Under the pieces are notes generated by a model. It saw only the letters and a program-made list of their open reading frames with translations. It was not told the DNA's origin and made no database searches. 64,000 bases of DNA from Sulfurimonas sp. RIFOXYD12_FULL_33_39 (GTDB lineage: Bacteria > Campylobacterota > Campylobacteria > Campylobacterales > Sulfurimonadaceae), in NCBI GenBank assembly GCA_001829785.1, contig MICF01000004.1, forward strand, positions 124,001-188,000. The letters are read 5' to 3'. A program made the position numbers and the translations under genes. Positions 57,409 through 64,000 of this stretch are shown piece after piece (position 1 is the first letter of the stretch; each line of letters opens with the position of its first letter).

Positions 57409-58251
57409 TTACTCTACAAAATAGTTTAAAAATATGTCAATTTGATTTTTATTATCAAATTCAATAGTCAAACTTTTATTTGAATTTTTTATTTTAAATC
57501 CTAAAGCAGACAATTTATCTTTTATCTCTTTAAAATCATACAAAATGGCTTCAACTTTATCGTCTGATTCAGCTTTGGCATTTTTTATACTTTTTATAGT
57601 AGCTTCAACTTCCCTAACACTTAATTTTTGCCCTACAATCGAATTAACTATAAGTTGCTGTTGTTTTTCATCAAGTCCAACTAAAACCTTTGCATGTCCG
57701 GTACTGATTTTTTTCTCTATTAATGCTCTTTGAGTTTTTGAAGATAGTTGCAACAGTCTAATGGTATTAGTTATATGTGTTCTGCTTTTATGAATTTTTA
57801 TCGATAATTCATCTTGAGTAATATTGTGCAGTTTGATAAGTTCGCCATACGCATGTGCAAGTTCAATAGAGTTTAATTCATCTCTTTGAATATTTTCAAT
57901 TAGTGCAAACTGTCTCATTTTCTGTTCGTCACTGTTTAAAACAATAGCACGAATTGTTTTTAGTTTTGCAAGTTTTGATGCGCGAAGTCTTCTCTCTCCT
58001 GCAATAAGTACATAACCGTCAACATCTTCCGTTACAATAATTGGTTGTAGCAACCCATCATTTTTTATCGACTCTCCTAATTCGTACAAGGAGTTCTCTT
58101 CAAAATGTTTTCTAGGCTGAAAAGGGTTCGGTCTTATATCTTTTAGTGAGATTTCAATAATAGAATCTTTTTGAGGAACTTCATTTTCATAAGCCTCTTC
58201 TATTTCGCCTAAAAGTGCGCCTAAGCCTCTGCCTAATTTTTGACTTTTCAT
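57409..58251 (-). CDS. parB: Chromosome partitioning protein ParB
   Basis: This 280-residue CTPase/DNA-binding protein has an N-terminal ParB nuclease-fold domain with NPFQPRKHFEENSLYELGESI and GERRLRASKLAKL (CTP-binding). The central HTH (ELSIKIHKSRTHITNTIRLLQL) is followed by a C-terminal dimer domain. It binds parS and loads SMC. No full parS site (TGTTTCACGTGAAACA type) is seen in the window. It overlaps parA by 4 bp. Confidence 0.95.
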   Translation of the reverse strand: MKSQKLGRGLGALLGEIEEAYENEVPQKDSIIEISLKDIRPNPFQPRKHFEENSLYELGESIKNDGLLQPIIVTEDVDGYVLIAGERRLRASKLAKLKTIRAIVLNSDEQKMRQFALIENIQRDELNSIELAHAYGELIKLHNITQDELSIKIHKSRTHITNTIRLLQLSSKTQRALIEKKISTGHAKVLVGLDEKQQQLIVNSIVGQKLSVREVEATIKSIKNAKAESDDKVEAILYDFKEIKDKLSALGFKIKNSNKSLTIEFDNKNQIDIFLNYFVE

Positions 58252-59033
58252 ATTTCCATAATCGCTTGTGCTAAATTTTGATATGAGATAGAACCGCTTG
58301 ATTTTACATCATATAAAATAGCCGGTTTTCCAAAAGATGGAGACTCCGCTAACTTTACATTTCTAGGAATTACTATTATTTCCCCTGTAGTATCTTTAAA
58401 CAGCTTACTACTAAAATGTTGTTTCAAATCTGCGAAAACTTGTTTAGAGAGATTGTTTTGTGGACTAAACATTGTAGGTAAAAAACCTTTTATTATTAGT
58501 TTTTGATTAATAGACTTTCTTACTAATTTGACTGTATTTAAAAGCTGCGCAAGTCCTTCAAGAGCAAAAAATTCACACTGTATCGGAATAATCACAGAAT
58601 TAGAAGCTGAAAGTGCATTAATCGTCATTGGTCCAAGTGCAGGAGGAGAGTCTATAATTATATAATCATAATCCTTTAAAACATTTGCTATTGCTTTTTT
58701 CAAAACAAGTTCACGTCCTTTGGAATTTTCGGCGTCATAATACTCTTTTTCTATTCCTACAAGTCCAATATTTGAGGGTGCCAAATGAAGAGTAGGAAGT
58801 TCTGATTTTAAAATAATATCTTTTAATTTTTTTGTTCCGATAAGTACATGATAAATATTGAATTCGTAATCATTTCTATGAAATCCTAATGAAGTCGTAG
58901 CATTTGCCTGTGGATCCGAATCTATTAAAAGTACTTTTTTTTCTGCAACGGCAAGTGAAGCAGCTAAGTTTACAGCAGTAGTTGTTTTACCGACACCGCC
59001 TTTTTGATTTGCAATTACAATCACTTCACTCAT
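58248..59033 (-). CDS. parA: Chromosome partitioning ATPase ParA/Soj
   Basis: This 261-residue deviant Walker ATPase has KGGVGKTTTAVNLAASLA at about 10-27. It also has DSDPQANATTSLG, DYIIIDSPPALGPMTINAL and IPIQCEFFALEGLAQLL. Together with ParB it segregates chromosome origins. It sits between birA and parB with 4-bp overlaps on both sides. Confidence 0.96.
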   Translation of the reverse strand: MSEVIVIANQKGGVGKTTTAVNLAASLAVAEKKVLLIDSDPQANATTSLGFHRNDYEFNIYHVLIGTKKLKDIILKSELPTLHLAPSNIGLVGIEKEYYDAENSKGRELVLKKAIANVLKDYDYIIIDSPPALGPMTINALSASNSVIIPIQCEFFALEGLAQLLNTVKLVRKSINQKLIIKGFLPTMFSPQNNLSKQVFADLKQHFSSKLFKDTTGEIIVIPRNVKLAESPSFGKPAILYDVKSSGSISYQNLAQAIMEI

Positions 59034-59665
59034 CGTCTGCTATATATCCTCTCACCGTTGATTAGAATAGATCCATCGCTTTGCAATGAAGCATCATTTA
59101 AAGAAATTATTAAATTTTTATCATGTGTATAAAAGTTTTGATTCTTATAGAATTCTAACTTATATTTGCTAAAAACTTGCTTCCATGAACTCTTTTTTTC
59201 TATATTCATAAAATATGTTTCAAGAAGTTTATTTCTATTTATTACTATATCCAGCTTTTGGAAATTTTCTGGAGCATTGGTTGTATTTAGCCCGATACCG
59301 CATACAAGGGTATCTTTAACCATATTAATAATAACTCCACCGACTTTTAAATTATTAATGTAGAAATCATTTGGCCATTTTAACCAAACTTTTGAATTAA
59401 ATCCTTCTAACGTCTCTTTTAAGATATAAGAAAAATAAATAGATGCTGACTCTAGTTTTAAATCATGCGGTAAATCTTCTATCTTGATTGCAAAAGATAA
59501 AAAAAGATTTCCGTCCATGCCGCTCCAAGAATTTTCTCTGCTACCTACCCCGTCTGTTTGAGAATATGCAACAACTGCATAGGGTAGAGAAATTTTGTTC
59601 TGCGCAACTAACTCTTTTAAATATTTTTGTGTAGAGCCTATGCTCTCAAGATAGAGTATCTGCAA
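59030..59665 (-). CDS. birA: Biotin-[acetyl-CoA-carboxylase] ligase, catalytic-only form
   Basis: This 211-residue ligase attaches biotin to acetyl-CoA carboxylase. Visible motifs are ESIGSTQKYLKEL, DGVGSRENSWSGMDGNLFLSF (biotin-binding GRGRxxW-like loop; here GVGSRENSW), VWLKWPNDFYINNLKVGGVIINM and GIGLNTTNAP. There is no N-terminal DNA-binding domain, so it should not act as a repressor. It overlaps fmt by 20 bp. Confidence 0.93.
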   Translation of the reverse strand: MQILYLESIGSTQKYLKELVAQNKISLPYAVVAYSQTDGVGSRENSWSGMDGNLFLSFAIKIEDLPHDLKLESASIYFSYILKETLEGFNSKVWLKWPNDFYINNLKVGGVIINMVKDTLVCGIGLNTTNAPENFQKLDIVINRNKLLETYFMNIEKKSSWKQVFSKYKLEFYKNQNFYTHDKNLIISLNDASLQSDGSILINGERIYSRR

Positions 59666-60581
59666 TATTTAATCTTTTGCCGTTTATATAAGATAGAATG
59701 TCCATCTCATTTTTTGATTGCGGTTGAACTCTAAGTACCTTTATGCTTCCGCTTTTACATCCGACTATAATACTCTCTTTATCTACATGTAAAACTTTTC
59801 CGCTCTCGTTTTTACTATCTTTTTCAACAAGTTCTATTTTTGTAAGCTTTAATCCGCTACTTAAATATACTCCGGGCCAAGGCGTAAAAGCACGGTATTT
59901 ATTATAAAGAGTATATGCATCGTCAAATTCCACTTCACCGTCTTTTTTATTTATCTTTGAACAGTGTGAAGATATATAATCATCTTGTTTTACGGGTGTA
60001 TATAAAGTAAAATTTTCTAATACGTCTATTGTTAATTCAGATGCGACCTCTGTTAATCTATAAAAGAGCGATTCAACCATCTCATCTTCATCAACATCAA
60101 CTTCTTTAATTTTTATTATATCTCCAGTATCAAGTCCAATATCCATAAGCATTGCCGTAACGCCGGTTTTATTGTCTCCGTTTAAAATAGTCTGCTGAAT
60201 CGGGCTTGCTCCTCTGTACTTGGGCAATATTGAAGCATGCAAATTTATACAAGGAGCATGTTGCAAAACTTCAAGCGGTAGTATCTGACCGTAAGCGGCC
60301 ACAACTATGTAGTCACACTCAATTTTAAGAAGTTCATTAATTACATTGTCGTCTCTTAATCTGTTTGGCTGATAAACTGATATATTATTTTCTAATGCAA
60401 TAGTTTTTACAACCGGAGGAGTTAGAACTTTTTTTCGCCCTACCGGTTTATCAGGCTGAGTATATACGGCTACGACATCAATATCTTTAGTAGCAATAAT
60501 TTTTTTTAAAATAGCGCCTGCATAATCAGGCGTACCCATAAAAATAATTTTTACCCCAAGGGCACTTGCTTCACTGCGCAT
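59646..60581 (-). CDS. fmt: Methionyl-tRNA formyltransferase
   Basis: This 311-residue enzyme formylates initiator Met-tRNA. It has IIFMGTPDYAGAILKKI, QPDKPVGRKK, the catalytic Asn/His segment INLHASILPKYRGASPIQ and MDIGLDTGDI. The C-terminal OB-like domain holds YRAFTPWPGVYLS. The ATG at 60581 lies inside the proB end (11-bp overlap), adding about ten residues before the usual family start; no better start codon is present nearer. Confidence 0.96.
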   Translation of the reverse strand: MRSEASALGVKIIFMGTPDYAGAILKKIIATKDIDVVAVYTQPDKPVGRKKVLTPPVVKTIALENNISVYQPNRLRDDNVINELLKIECDYIVVAAYGQILPLEVLQHAPCINLHASILPKYRGASPIQQTILNGDNKTGVTAMLMDIGLDTGDIIKIKEVDVDEDEMVESLFYRLTEVASELTIDVLENFTLYTPVKQDDYISSHCSKINKKDGEVEFDDAYTLYNKYRAFTPWPGVYLSSGLKLTKIELVEKDSKNESGKVLHVDKESIIVGCKSGSIKVLRVQPQSKNEMDILSYINGKRLNIADTLS

Positions 60582-61344
60582 AATTATCTTTTGTAAAAAG
60601 AGTTCCGCCTACATGTCTGTTTTGAAGCATAAGACTTTTTATATCGCTTAAGTCATATCCACTTGTAAGCACCATATCTATACCGTGAGTAAGTAGATAA
60701 TTTGCAGCTTTTAGTTTTGTTAAAATTCCGCCCGTAGCAAAATTTCCATGCGGTGTAGCCTCTTTCTCTAACTCATCTTTATCAATAAAATTTACTATTT
60801 TTACTATTTTAGCATCCAAATATTTTCTCGGGTCTTTGTCATAATAACCGTCTATATCAGATAATATAATAAGTAAATCAGAAGCCGTATGTTTTGCAAC
60901 ATATGCTGAGAGTTGATCATTGTCTCCAACAACTAGCTCTTTTGTCGTTGTTGCATCATTCTCATTTATTATCGGAATAACTCCATTTGAGAGAAGCGTA
61001 TCTACGGTATCTTTTATCTTTTTGCTCTCATCTTCAATATTAAAATTTGCAGCAGTAACTAAAACCTGTGCTGTTAAAATATTGTAGTTAGAGAATTTTT
61101 TGCCATATTTGTTCATAAGAATAGGCTGACCGATAGAAGCCAAAGCCTGTTTATTTTGCAATATACTTCTATCTAGTTTTAACGCAGTATATCCGGCAGC
61201 AACAGCGCCTGATGAGACAAGTATTACTTCATTTGTTTTTCTAAGCTCAAATAAAAAATCAACCAGCGTTCTCATTCTCTCCAATGCAATTGCATCATTC
61301 TCTGTTAGAACAGCGCTTCCAACTTTTACAACTACTCTTCTCAT
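60571..61344 (-). CDS. proB: Glutamate 5-kinase, short form
   Basis: This 257-residue amino acid kinase performs the first step of proline synthesis. It has VVVKVGSAVLTEN, ILVSSGAVAAGYTAL, IPIINENDATTTKELVVGDNDQLSAYVA, DIDGYYDKDPRK and GTGGM-like NFATGGILTKLKAANY. The C-terminal PUA domain found in E. coli ProB is missing, which is normal for this group. It lies 27 bp after obg. Confidence 0.95.
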   Translation of the reverse strand: MRRVVVKVGSAVLTENDAIALERMRTLVDFLFELRKTNEVILVSSGAVAAGYTALKLDRSILQNKQALASIGQPILMNKYGKKFSNYNILTAQVLVTAANFNIEDESKKIKDTVDTLLSNGVIPIINENDATTTKELVVGDNDQLSAYVAKHTASDLLIILSDIDGYYDKDPRKYLDAKIVKIVNFIDKDELEKEATPHGNFATGGILTKLKAANYLLTHGIDMVLTSGYDLSDIKSLMLQNRHVGGTLFTKDNYAQ

Positions 61345-61371
61345 ATTTGTTATCTCTGAATTATGAAATAT

Positions 61372-62481
61372 CTATTTACTATAAAGTCTATTAGTTTGAA
61401 CTAAATTAAACAAAGCATGCTTTAGCGGTTCTATATTTTTATTTGTAGCCGAAGATATCGGTGCAATAAAATATGGAACTGTTCTATCATATCCTAATGT
61501 TTCGTCTGGAGTATTTTGAATAAAATAAGGGATTTTTTCGTCAAAACCAAGCTCATTGTTTTTAGTAGCTTCTACACCTATTATCTCTAAAAACCCGCTA
61601 ACCAAATCACTGATTTCATCAGGTGCAATAATATCTACTCTTGTCAAAGCGATAGCATATTTACTATCTCCAAGTTTATCGGAAAATGCTGCCACTTCCG
61701 CTTTTAGAGTCTCTATCTGCTCTCTTAAATCTCTATAAGATGCCAAGTCAACCATAAAAAGCAAAATCTCAGTTCTTTCAATATGTCTTAAAAATTCTAT
61801 TCCAAGACCTTTACCCTCATGAGCACCGCCGATAATTCCAGGAATATCAGCCATAATGAATGACTCAAAATCTCCTATATTTACTTGTCCAAGTTTTGGC
61901 GTAAGAGTTGTAAACTCATAATTTGCTATTTCGGGACGTGCATTTGAAACAGTTGAAATAAGAGTAGATTTCCCTACATTCGGAAAACCTACAAGCCCTA
62001 CATCTGCAATAAGTTTCAAATCAAGTGTAATTCTTCTAGTCTCGCCCTTTTCTCCGGGTTGCGCATAGGTAGGTCTTTGATTTGTCGAAGATTTAAAGTG
62101 AGTATTTCCAAGACCGCCTTTTCCGCCGCTTATAAAAAGCTCTTCTTGCCCGTCAATTAACATGTCAAATAAAACTTCATCATTATCTTCATCAATTATT
62201 TGAGTTCCAGGCGGAACTATAATAACTTTTTTAGTACCTGATTTTCCTGACATATTAGAGCTCTCACCCGGAGCACCGTTATCTGCTTTGATATGCATCT
62301 TTTTTTGAAAATGAGAAAGAGTGTGAGTATTATTATCGCATTTAAACCAGATGTCTCCACCCTTTCCGCCGTCACCGCCGTTTGGACCACCGTTTATAAC
62401 AAACTTTTCACGACGAAATGAAACACATCCCGGGCCACCTTTTCCTGAAGAAACCGTAAGTTCTACTCTATCTGTAAACAA
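61372..62481 (-). CDS. obg: GTPase ObgE/CgtA
   Basis: This 369-residue ribosome-associated GTPase has a glycine-rich Obg domain (about 1-155: VSSGKGGPGCVSFRREKFV, then GGDGGKGGDIWF). The G domain has GFPNVGKSTLIS, FTTLTPKLG, DIPGIIGGAHEGKGLG and TRVDI. It links ribosome assembly and stress responses. It is separated from rpmA by 204 bp with a hairpin, although rplU-rpmA-obg is a common gene order. Confidence 0.97.
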   Translation of the reverse strand: MFTDRVELTVSSGKGGPGCVSFRREKFVINGGPNGGDGGKGGDIWFKCDNNTHTLSHFQKKMHIKADNGAPGESSNMSGKSGTKKVIIVPPGTQIIDEDNDEVLFDMLIDGQEELFISGGKGGLGNTHFKSSTNQRPTYAQPGEKGETRRITLDLKLIADVGLVGFPNVGKSTLISTVSNARPEIANYEFTTLTPKLGQVNIGDFESFIMADIPGIIGGAHEGKGLGIEFLRHIERTEILLFMVDLASYRDLREQIETLKAEVAAFSDKLGDSKYAIALTRVDIIAPDEISDLVSGFLEIIGVEATKNNELGFDEKIPYFIQNTPDETLGYDRTVPYFIAPISSATNKNIEPLKHALFNLVQTNRLYSK

Positions 62482-62685
62482 GCTCTTTCCTTATTATTTT
62501 TAGCTAGTAATTAGCTGTGTAAGATTTCTAAATGATTTCAGAAATCGATAGTAAACTTGACACTTAAAAATTTAAAAATTAACTATAACAAAAAGAGTAA
62601 ATTGTTAAATATTTAAATTATGTCAGGTTAAAAACCCTATATTTGAAGTAGAAATATTTGAGCATACGCTCAAATATTTGTAGAA
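62482..62685 (-). other. Intergenic region between rpmA and obg
   Basis: No gene is seen in this 204 bp. It holds the hairpin after rpmA (62652-62679) and a second inverted repeat, GATTTCT/AGAAATC, around 62527-62550. It also likely holds the obg promoter. Confidence 0.5.
62652..62679 (-). terminator. Hairpin after rpmA
   Basis: AAATATTTGAGC and GCTCAAATATTT form a perfect 12-bp stem with a four-base loop, starting seven bases after the rpmA stop. The downstream T-run is weak, so it may be a partial terminator between ribosomal protein genes and obg. Confidence 0.6.
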
Positions 62686-62943
62686 TTATGCAGCAGGAAC
62701 GATTGAAACTTGTTGGCGTTTTTTATCTTTTCTGTGAAAAGAAACAACACCGTCAACTAGTGCAAATATCGTATGGTCTTTCCCCATGCCAACATTTTTA
62801 CCAGGATGAACTTTAGTTCCTCTTTGACGAATAATAATGTTACCGGCTACTACAGCCTCTCCACCATACTTCTTTACACCAAGTCTTCTACCAGCCGAGT
62901 CACGATTATTCTGTGTACTACCTTGACCTTTCTTATGTGCCAT
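62686..62943 (-). CDS. rpmA: 50S ribosomal protein L27
   Basis: This 85-residue protein has the bL27 signature [20 protein letters not shown], then [23 protein letters not shown] and [16 protein letters not shown]. The N-terminus starts directly with MAHKKG and needs no cleavage of the kind seen in Firmicutes. It lies 27 bp after rplU. Confidence 0.98.
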   Translation of the reverse strand: MAHKKGQGSTQNNRDSAGRRLGVKKYGGEAVVAGNIIIRQRGTKVHPGKNVGMGKDHTIFALVDGVVSFHRKDKKRQQVSIVPAA

Positions 62944-62970
62944 CTTTAATCTCCTCTAAGTTTTATTAGC

Positions 62971-63279
62971 TTATGCCGCTATGCTCGTGATGCGAACACG
63001 AGTGAAGTCTCTTCTGAAACCTCTTTTTACTTTACTGTCTTTACGACGACGTTTCTTAAAAGTCATAACTTTTTTATCACGACCTTCATTAATAACCTCA
63101 GCAGTTACAACAGCACCCTCTACAAAAGGTGCTCCCATTTTAAGTTCGCCTGCATTAACAGCCAAAACTTCTTTAATTTCGATAGTAGCTTTAGGCTCAA
63201 GAGACATTTTATCAAATAATAAAATATCGCCCTCTTGAACTTTATACTGCTTGCCACCGTTTTTGATAATTGCGTACAT
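62971..63279 (-). CDS. rplU: 50S ribosomal protein L21
   Basis: This 102-residue bL21 starts [18 protein letters not shown] and ends [19 protein letters not shown] use the ATG at 63279, which has AAGGAA seven bases upstream. An in-frame ATG at 63384 would add 35 residues not found in the family and lies upstream of any leader. A TACAAT on the minus strand at 63375-63370 probably marks the promoter. Confidence 0.97.
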   Translation of the reverse strand: MYAIIKNGGKQYKVQEGDILLFDKMSLEPKATIEIKEVLAVNAGELKMGAPFVEGAVVTAEVINEGRDKKVMTFKKRRRKDSKVKRGFRRDFTRVRITSIAA

Positions 63280-63369
63280 GTACAATTCCTTAAAATCTTT
63301 AATAATTAATTCTCTTGAATATATCAAATACCATAAATTCAAAAGTATCATTTCTACAAAAAGTCTGGA

Positions 63370-63375
63370 ATTGTA
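63370..63375 (-). promoter_or_regulatory. Candidate -10 of the rplU-rpmA operon
   Basis: The minus strand reads TACAAT here, giving a leader of about 80 nt before rplU. The leader could hold ribosomal protein autoregulation, but I see no clear structure. Confidence 0.35.
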
Positions 63376-63456
63376 TCTAATCAAGCTTTAAGTTTTGTTT
63401 AATTCTTAACCTAATTTCTATATGTCCATAAATAAAATTAATTTTATTTTACTTAT

Positions 63457-63798
63457 CTACTCAAGTTCTAACTGCATTAAGTACATCTCTTCTCCATCAA
63501 TAACATCAATATCTGTACTTTCACACTTGGGACAGTAATACTCTAAAGTGTTTAAAACTACCTCGTTTAGGCACTTATTGCACCTTATAACAACATTTTG
63601 AACATTTATTATAAACTCCGCTTCTTCGCAAAGAGTCTTCTCTTTAAAGGTATCAAACGCCGTTTTTAAAAGTTCAGGTTCAACCCCGCTCATAACACCT
63701 ATTTTTACTACGACTTTGGTTACTTTTGTGGCGTTGTTTTTTACTGCATTCTCTTCACATGAGTCTAAAAGAGATTGAACAATACTATATTCATGCAT
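63457..63798 (-). CDS. hypA: Hydrogenase nickel incorporation protein HypA
   Basis: This 113-residue metallochaperone gives nickel to [NiFe] hydrogenase (and urease in some species). The N-terminus MHEYSIVQSLLDSCEENA carries the nickel-binding His2 and Glu3. The zinc site is formed by CNKC and CPKC (about 74-95). Further hyp genes probably lie to the right on the same strand. The other hallmarks (VVKIGVMSGVEPELLKTAFD) are normal. Confidence 0.96.
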   Translation of the reverse strand: MHEYSIVQSLLDSCEENAVKNNATKVTKVVVKIGVMSGVEPELLKTAFDTFKEKTLCEEAEFIINVQNVVIRCNKCLNEVVLNTLEYYCPKCESTDIDVIDGEEMYLMQLELE

Positions 63799-63823
63799 AT
63801 CTATTCCTTGATTTTATTTCATA

Positions 63824-63849
63824 AAATAAAGGGAACCCGCCCCTTATTT
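63824..63849 (-). terminator. Rho-independent terminator upstream of hypA
   Basis: On the minus strand AAATAAGGGG pairs with CCCTTTATTT (one G-U pair) around CGGGTT and runs into a T-rich tail (TTTATTTTAT). It would end a transcript coming from the right, just 26 bp before the hypA start, so hypA may need its own promoter or read-through. Confidence 0.6.
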
Positions 63850-63856
63850 ACATAAC

Positions 63857-63967
63857 GGTATCGGAAGTATACCCTCAAGGGGCACCTAGATTCCGCTACC
63901 TACGCTAACGCTAAGTTTCCTTCGGCAGGAAGCCCATCGTACTGGTACGATTTCAATCTTTGAGGTG
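63857..63967 (-). ncRNA. Candidate structured RNA or repeat element next to hypA
   Basis: On the minus strand this region is richer in GC than its neighbours. It folds into a closing stem (CACCT and AGATT arms at 63967-63955 with AATCT and AGGTG at 63892-63883). Inside it are two hairpins: AUCGUAC/GUACGAU (63936-63951) and UUCCU/AGGAA (63917-63931). Three CGCTA copies lie near 63894-63913. It is followed by GGTAT/ATACC and the terminator at 63824-63849. This could be a small RNA with its own terminator or a dispersed repeat. I do not recognise a family. Confidence 0.4.
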
Positions 63968-63981
63968 TTTTTAGCGAACAT
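63886..63981 (-). CDS. Doubtful 31-aa frame in the structured element
   Basis: An ATG at 63981 opens 31 codons starting MFAKNTSKIEIVPVRWASCR and ending VSVGSGI. Codon use (CGA, AGG and many GC-rich codons) is unlike the AGA-rich neighbours, and it coincides with the stem-loops. It is most likely a by-product of the RNA or repeat element rather than a gene, but such short frames can be annotated. Confidence 0.2.
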   Translation of the reverse strand: MFAKNTSKIEIVPVRWASCRRKLSVSVGSGI

Positions 63982-64000
63982 ACTTTATAGACAAATTCAT

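Noticed and set aside
63430..63449. 20-bp AT-only palindrome after hypA as terminator
   Set aside because: No GC pairs and no loop; AT palindromes this size arise readily in such DNA.
63894..63914. CGCTA triplet repeats as a CRISPR or iteron array
   Set aside because: Units are only five bases, irregularly spaced, and limited to three copies.
63895..63930. Similarity of GUAGGUAGCGG on the minus strand to part of the c-di-GMP-I (GEMM) riboswitch
   Set aside because: Only 11 nt agree. The other conserved parts of the GEMM core (the CACGCACAGGGCAAACC-type and ACGCAAAGCC-type segments) are missing.

Overview
The window is AT-rich, densely coded bacterial DNA. Its gene content points to a Campylobacterota (epsilonproteobacterial) chromosome, most like the sulfur- and hydrogen-oxidising Sulfurimonas/Sulfuricurvum group. 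The signs are an HslV with the MFDATT-type N-terminus, a futalosine-pathway-type MTA/SAH nucleosidase, an F-ATPase cluster lacking atpB/atpE and joined to par and tol genes, Csd4/Pgp1 and Csd6/Pgp2 cell-shape hydrolases, FlaG behind a sigma-28 promoter, HypA, and a rhodanese with an FTR-like cysteine domain. The genus is inferred from gene content only. I saw no rRNA, tRNA, CRISPR array or intact insertion sequence.

Layout. 1-3.3 kb: two c-di-GMP proteins that converge. 3.4-5.0 kb: a MATE transporter without a normal start codon, and a small hypothetical gene. 5.1-11.5 kb: a tripartite ABC efflux operon (TolC-like, adaptor, permease, ATPase) with its own OmpR-type two-component system and a small CxxCH protein. 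11.5-20.6 kb, minus strand: a five-gene signalling operon with a REC-histidine kinase, REC-HD-GYP, a large SBP-PAS hybrid kinase with Hpt, REC-PAS-PilZ, and a Cache-EAL protein. 20.6-22.9 kb: membrane proteins (DUF808, small protein, MFS). 23.0-23.4 kb: flaG. 23.6-28.9 kb: argG, FTR-rhodanese, rplI, hslVU, era. 28.9-31.2 kb: the peptidoglycan peptide-trimming pair. 31.2-40.6 kb: an MSHA-type pilus/type II secretion-like machine in Vibrio msh order but without pilin genes.

40.7-46.98 kb: yebC, a cold-shock protein, TtcA-like, nucleosidase, amidohydrolase, fabD, a degenerate NtrC-like protein and slyD. 47.0-51.5 kb: the Tol-Pal envelope system. 51.5-57.3 kb: the F1 and b/b' subunits of ATP synthase. 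57.4-62.5 kb: parB, parA, birA, fmt, proB, obg. 62.7-63.8 kb: rpmA, rplU, hypA. The last about 150 bp hold an unusual structured sequence.

The main theme is cyclic di-GMP. There are five proteins with GGDEF, EAL or HD-GYP domains or a PilZ receptor within 20 kb, and several carry visible active-site losses. A pilus machine of the type known in Vibrio to be driven by a c-di-GMP-binding ATPase lies further along. The five-gene operon (11508-20559) is the best candidate for an undescribed integrated signalling system.
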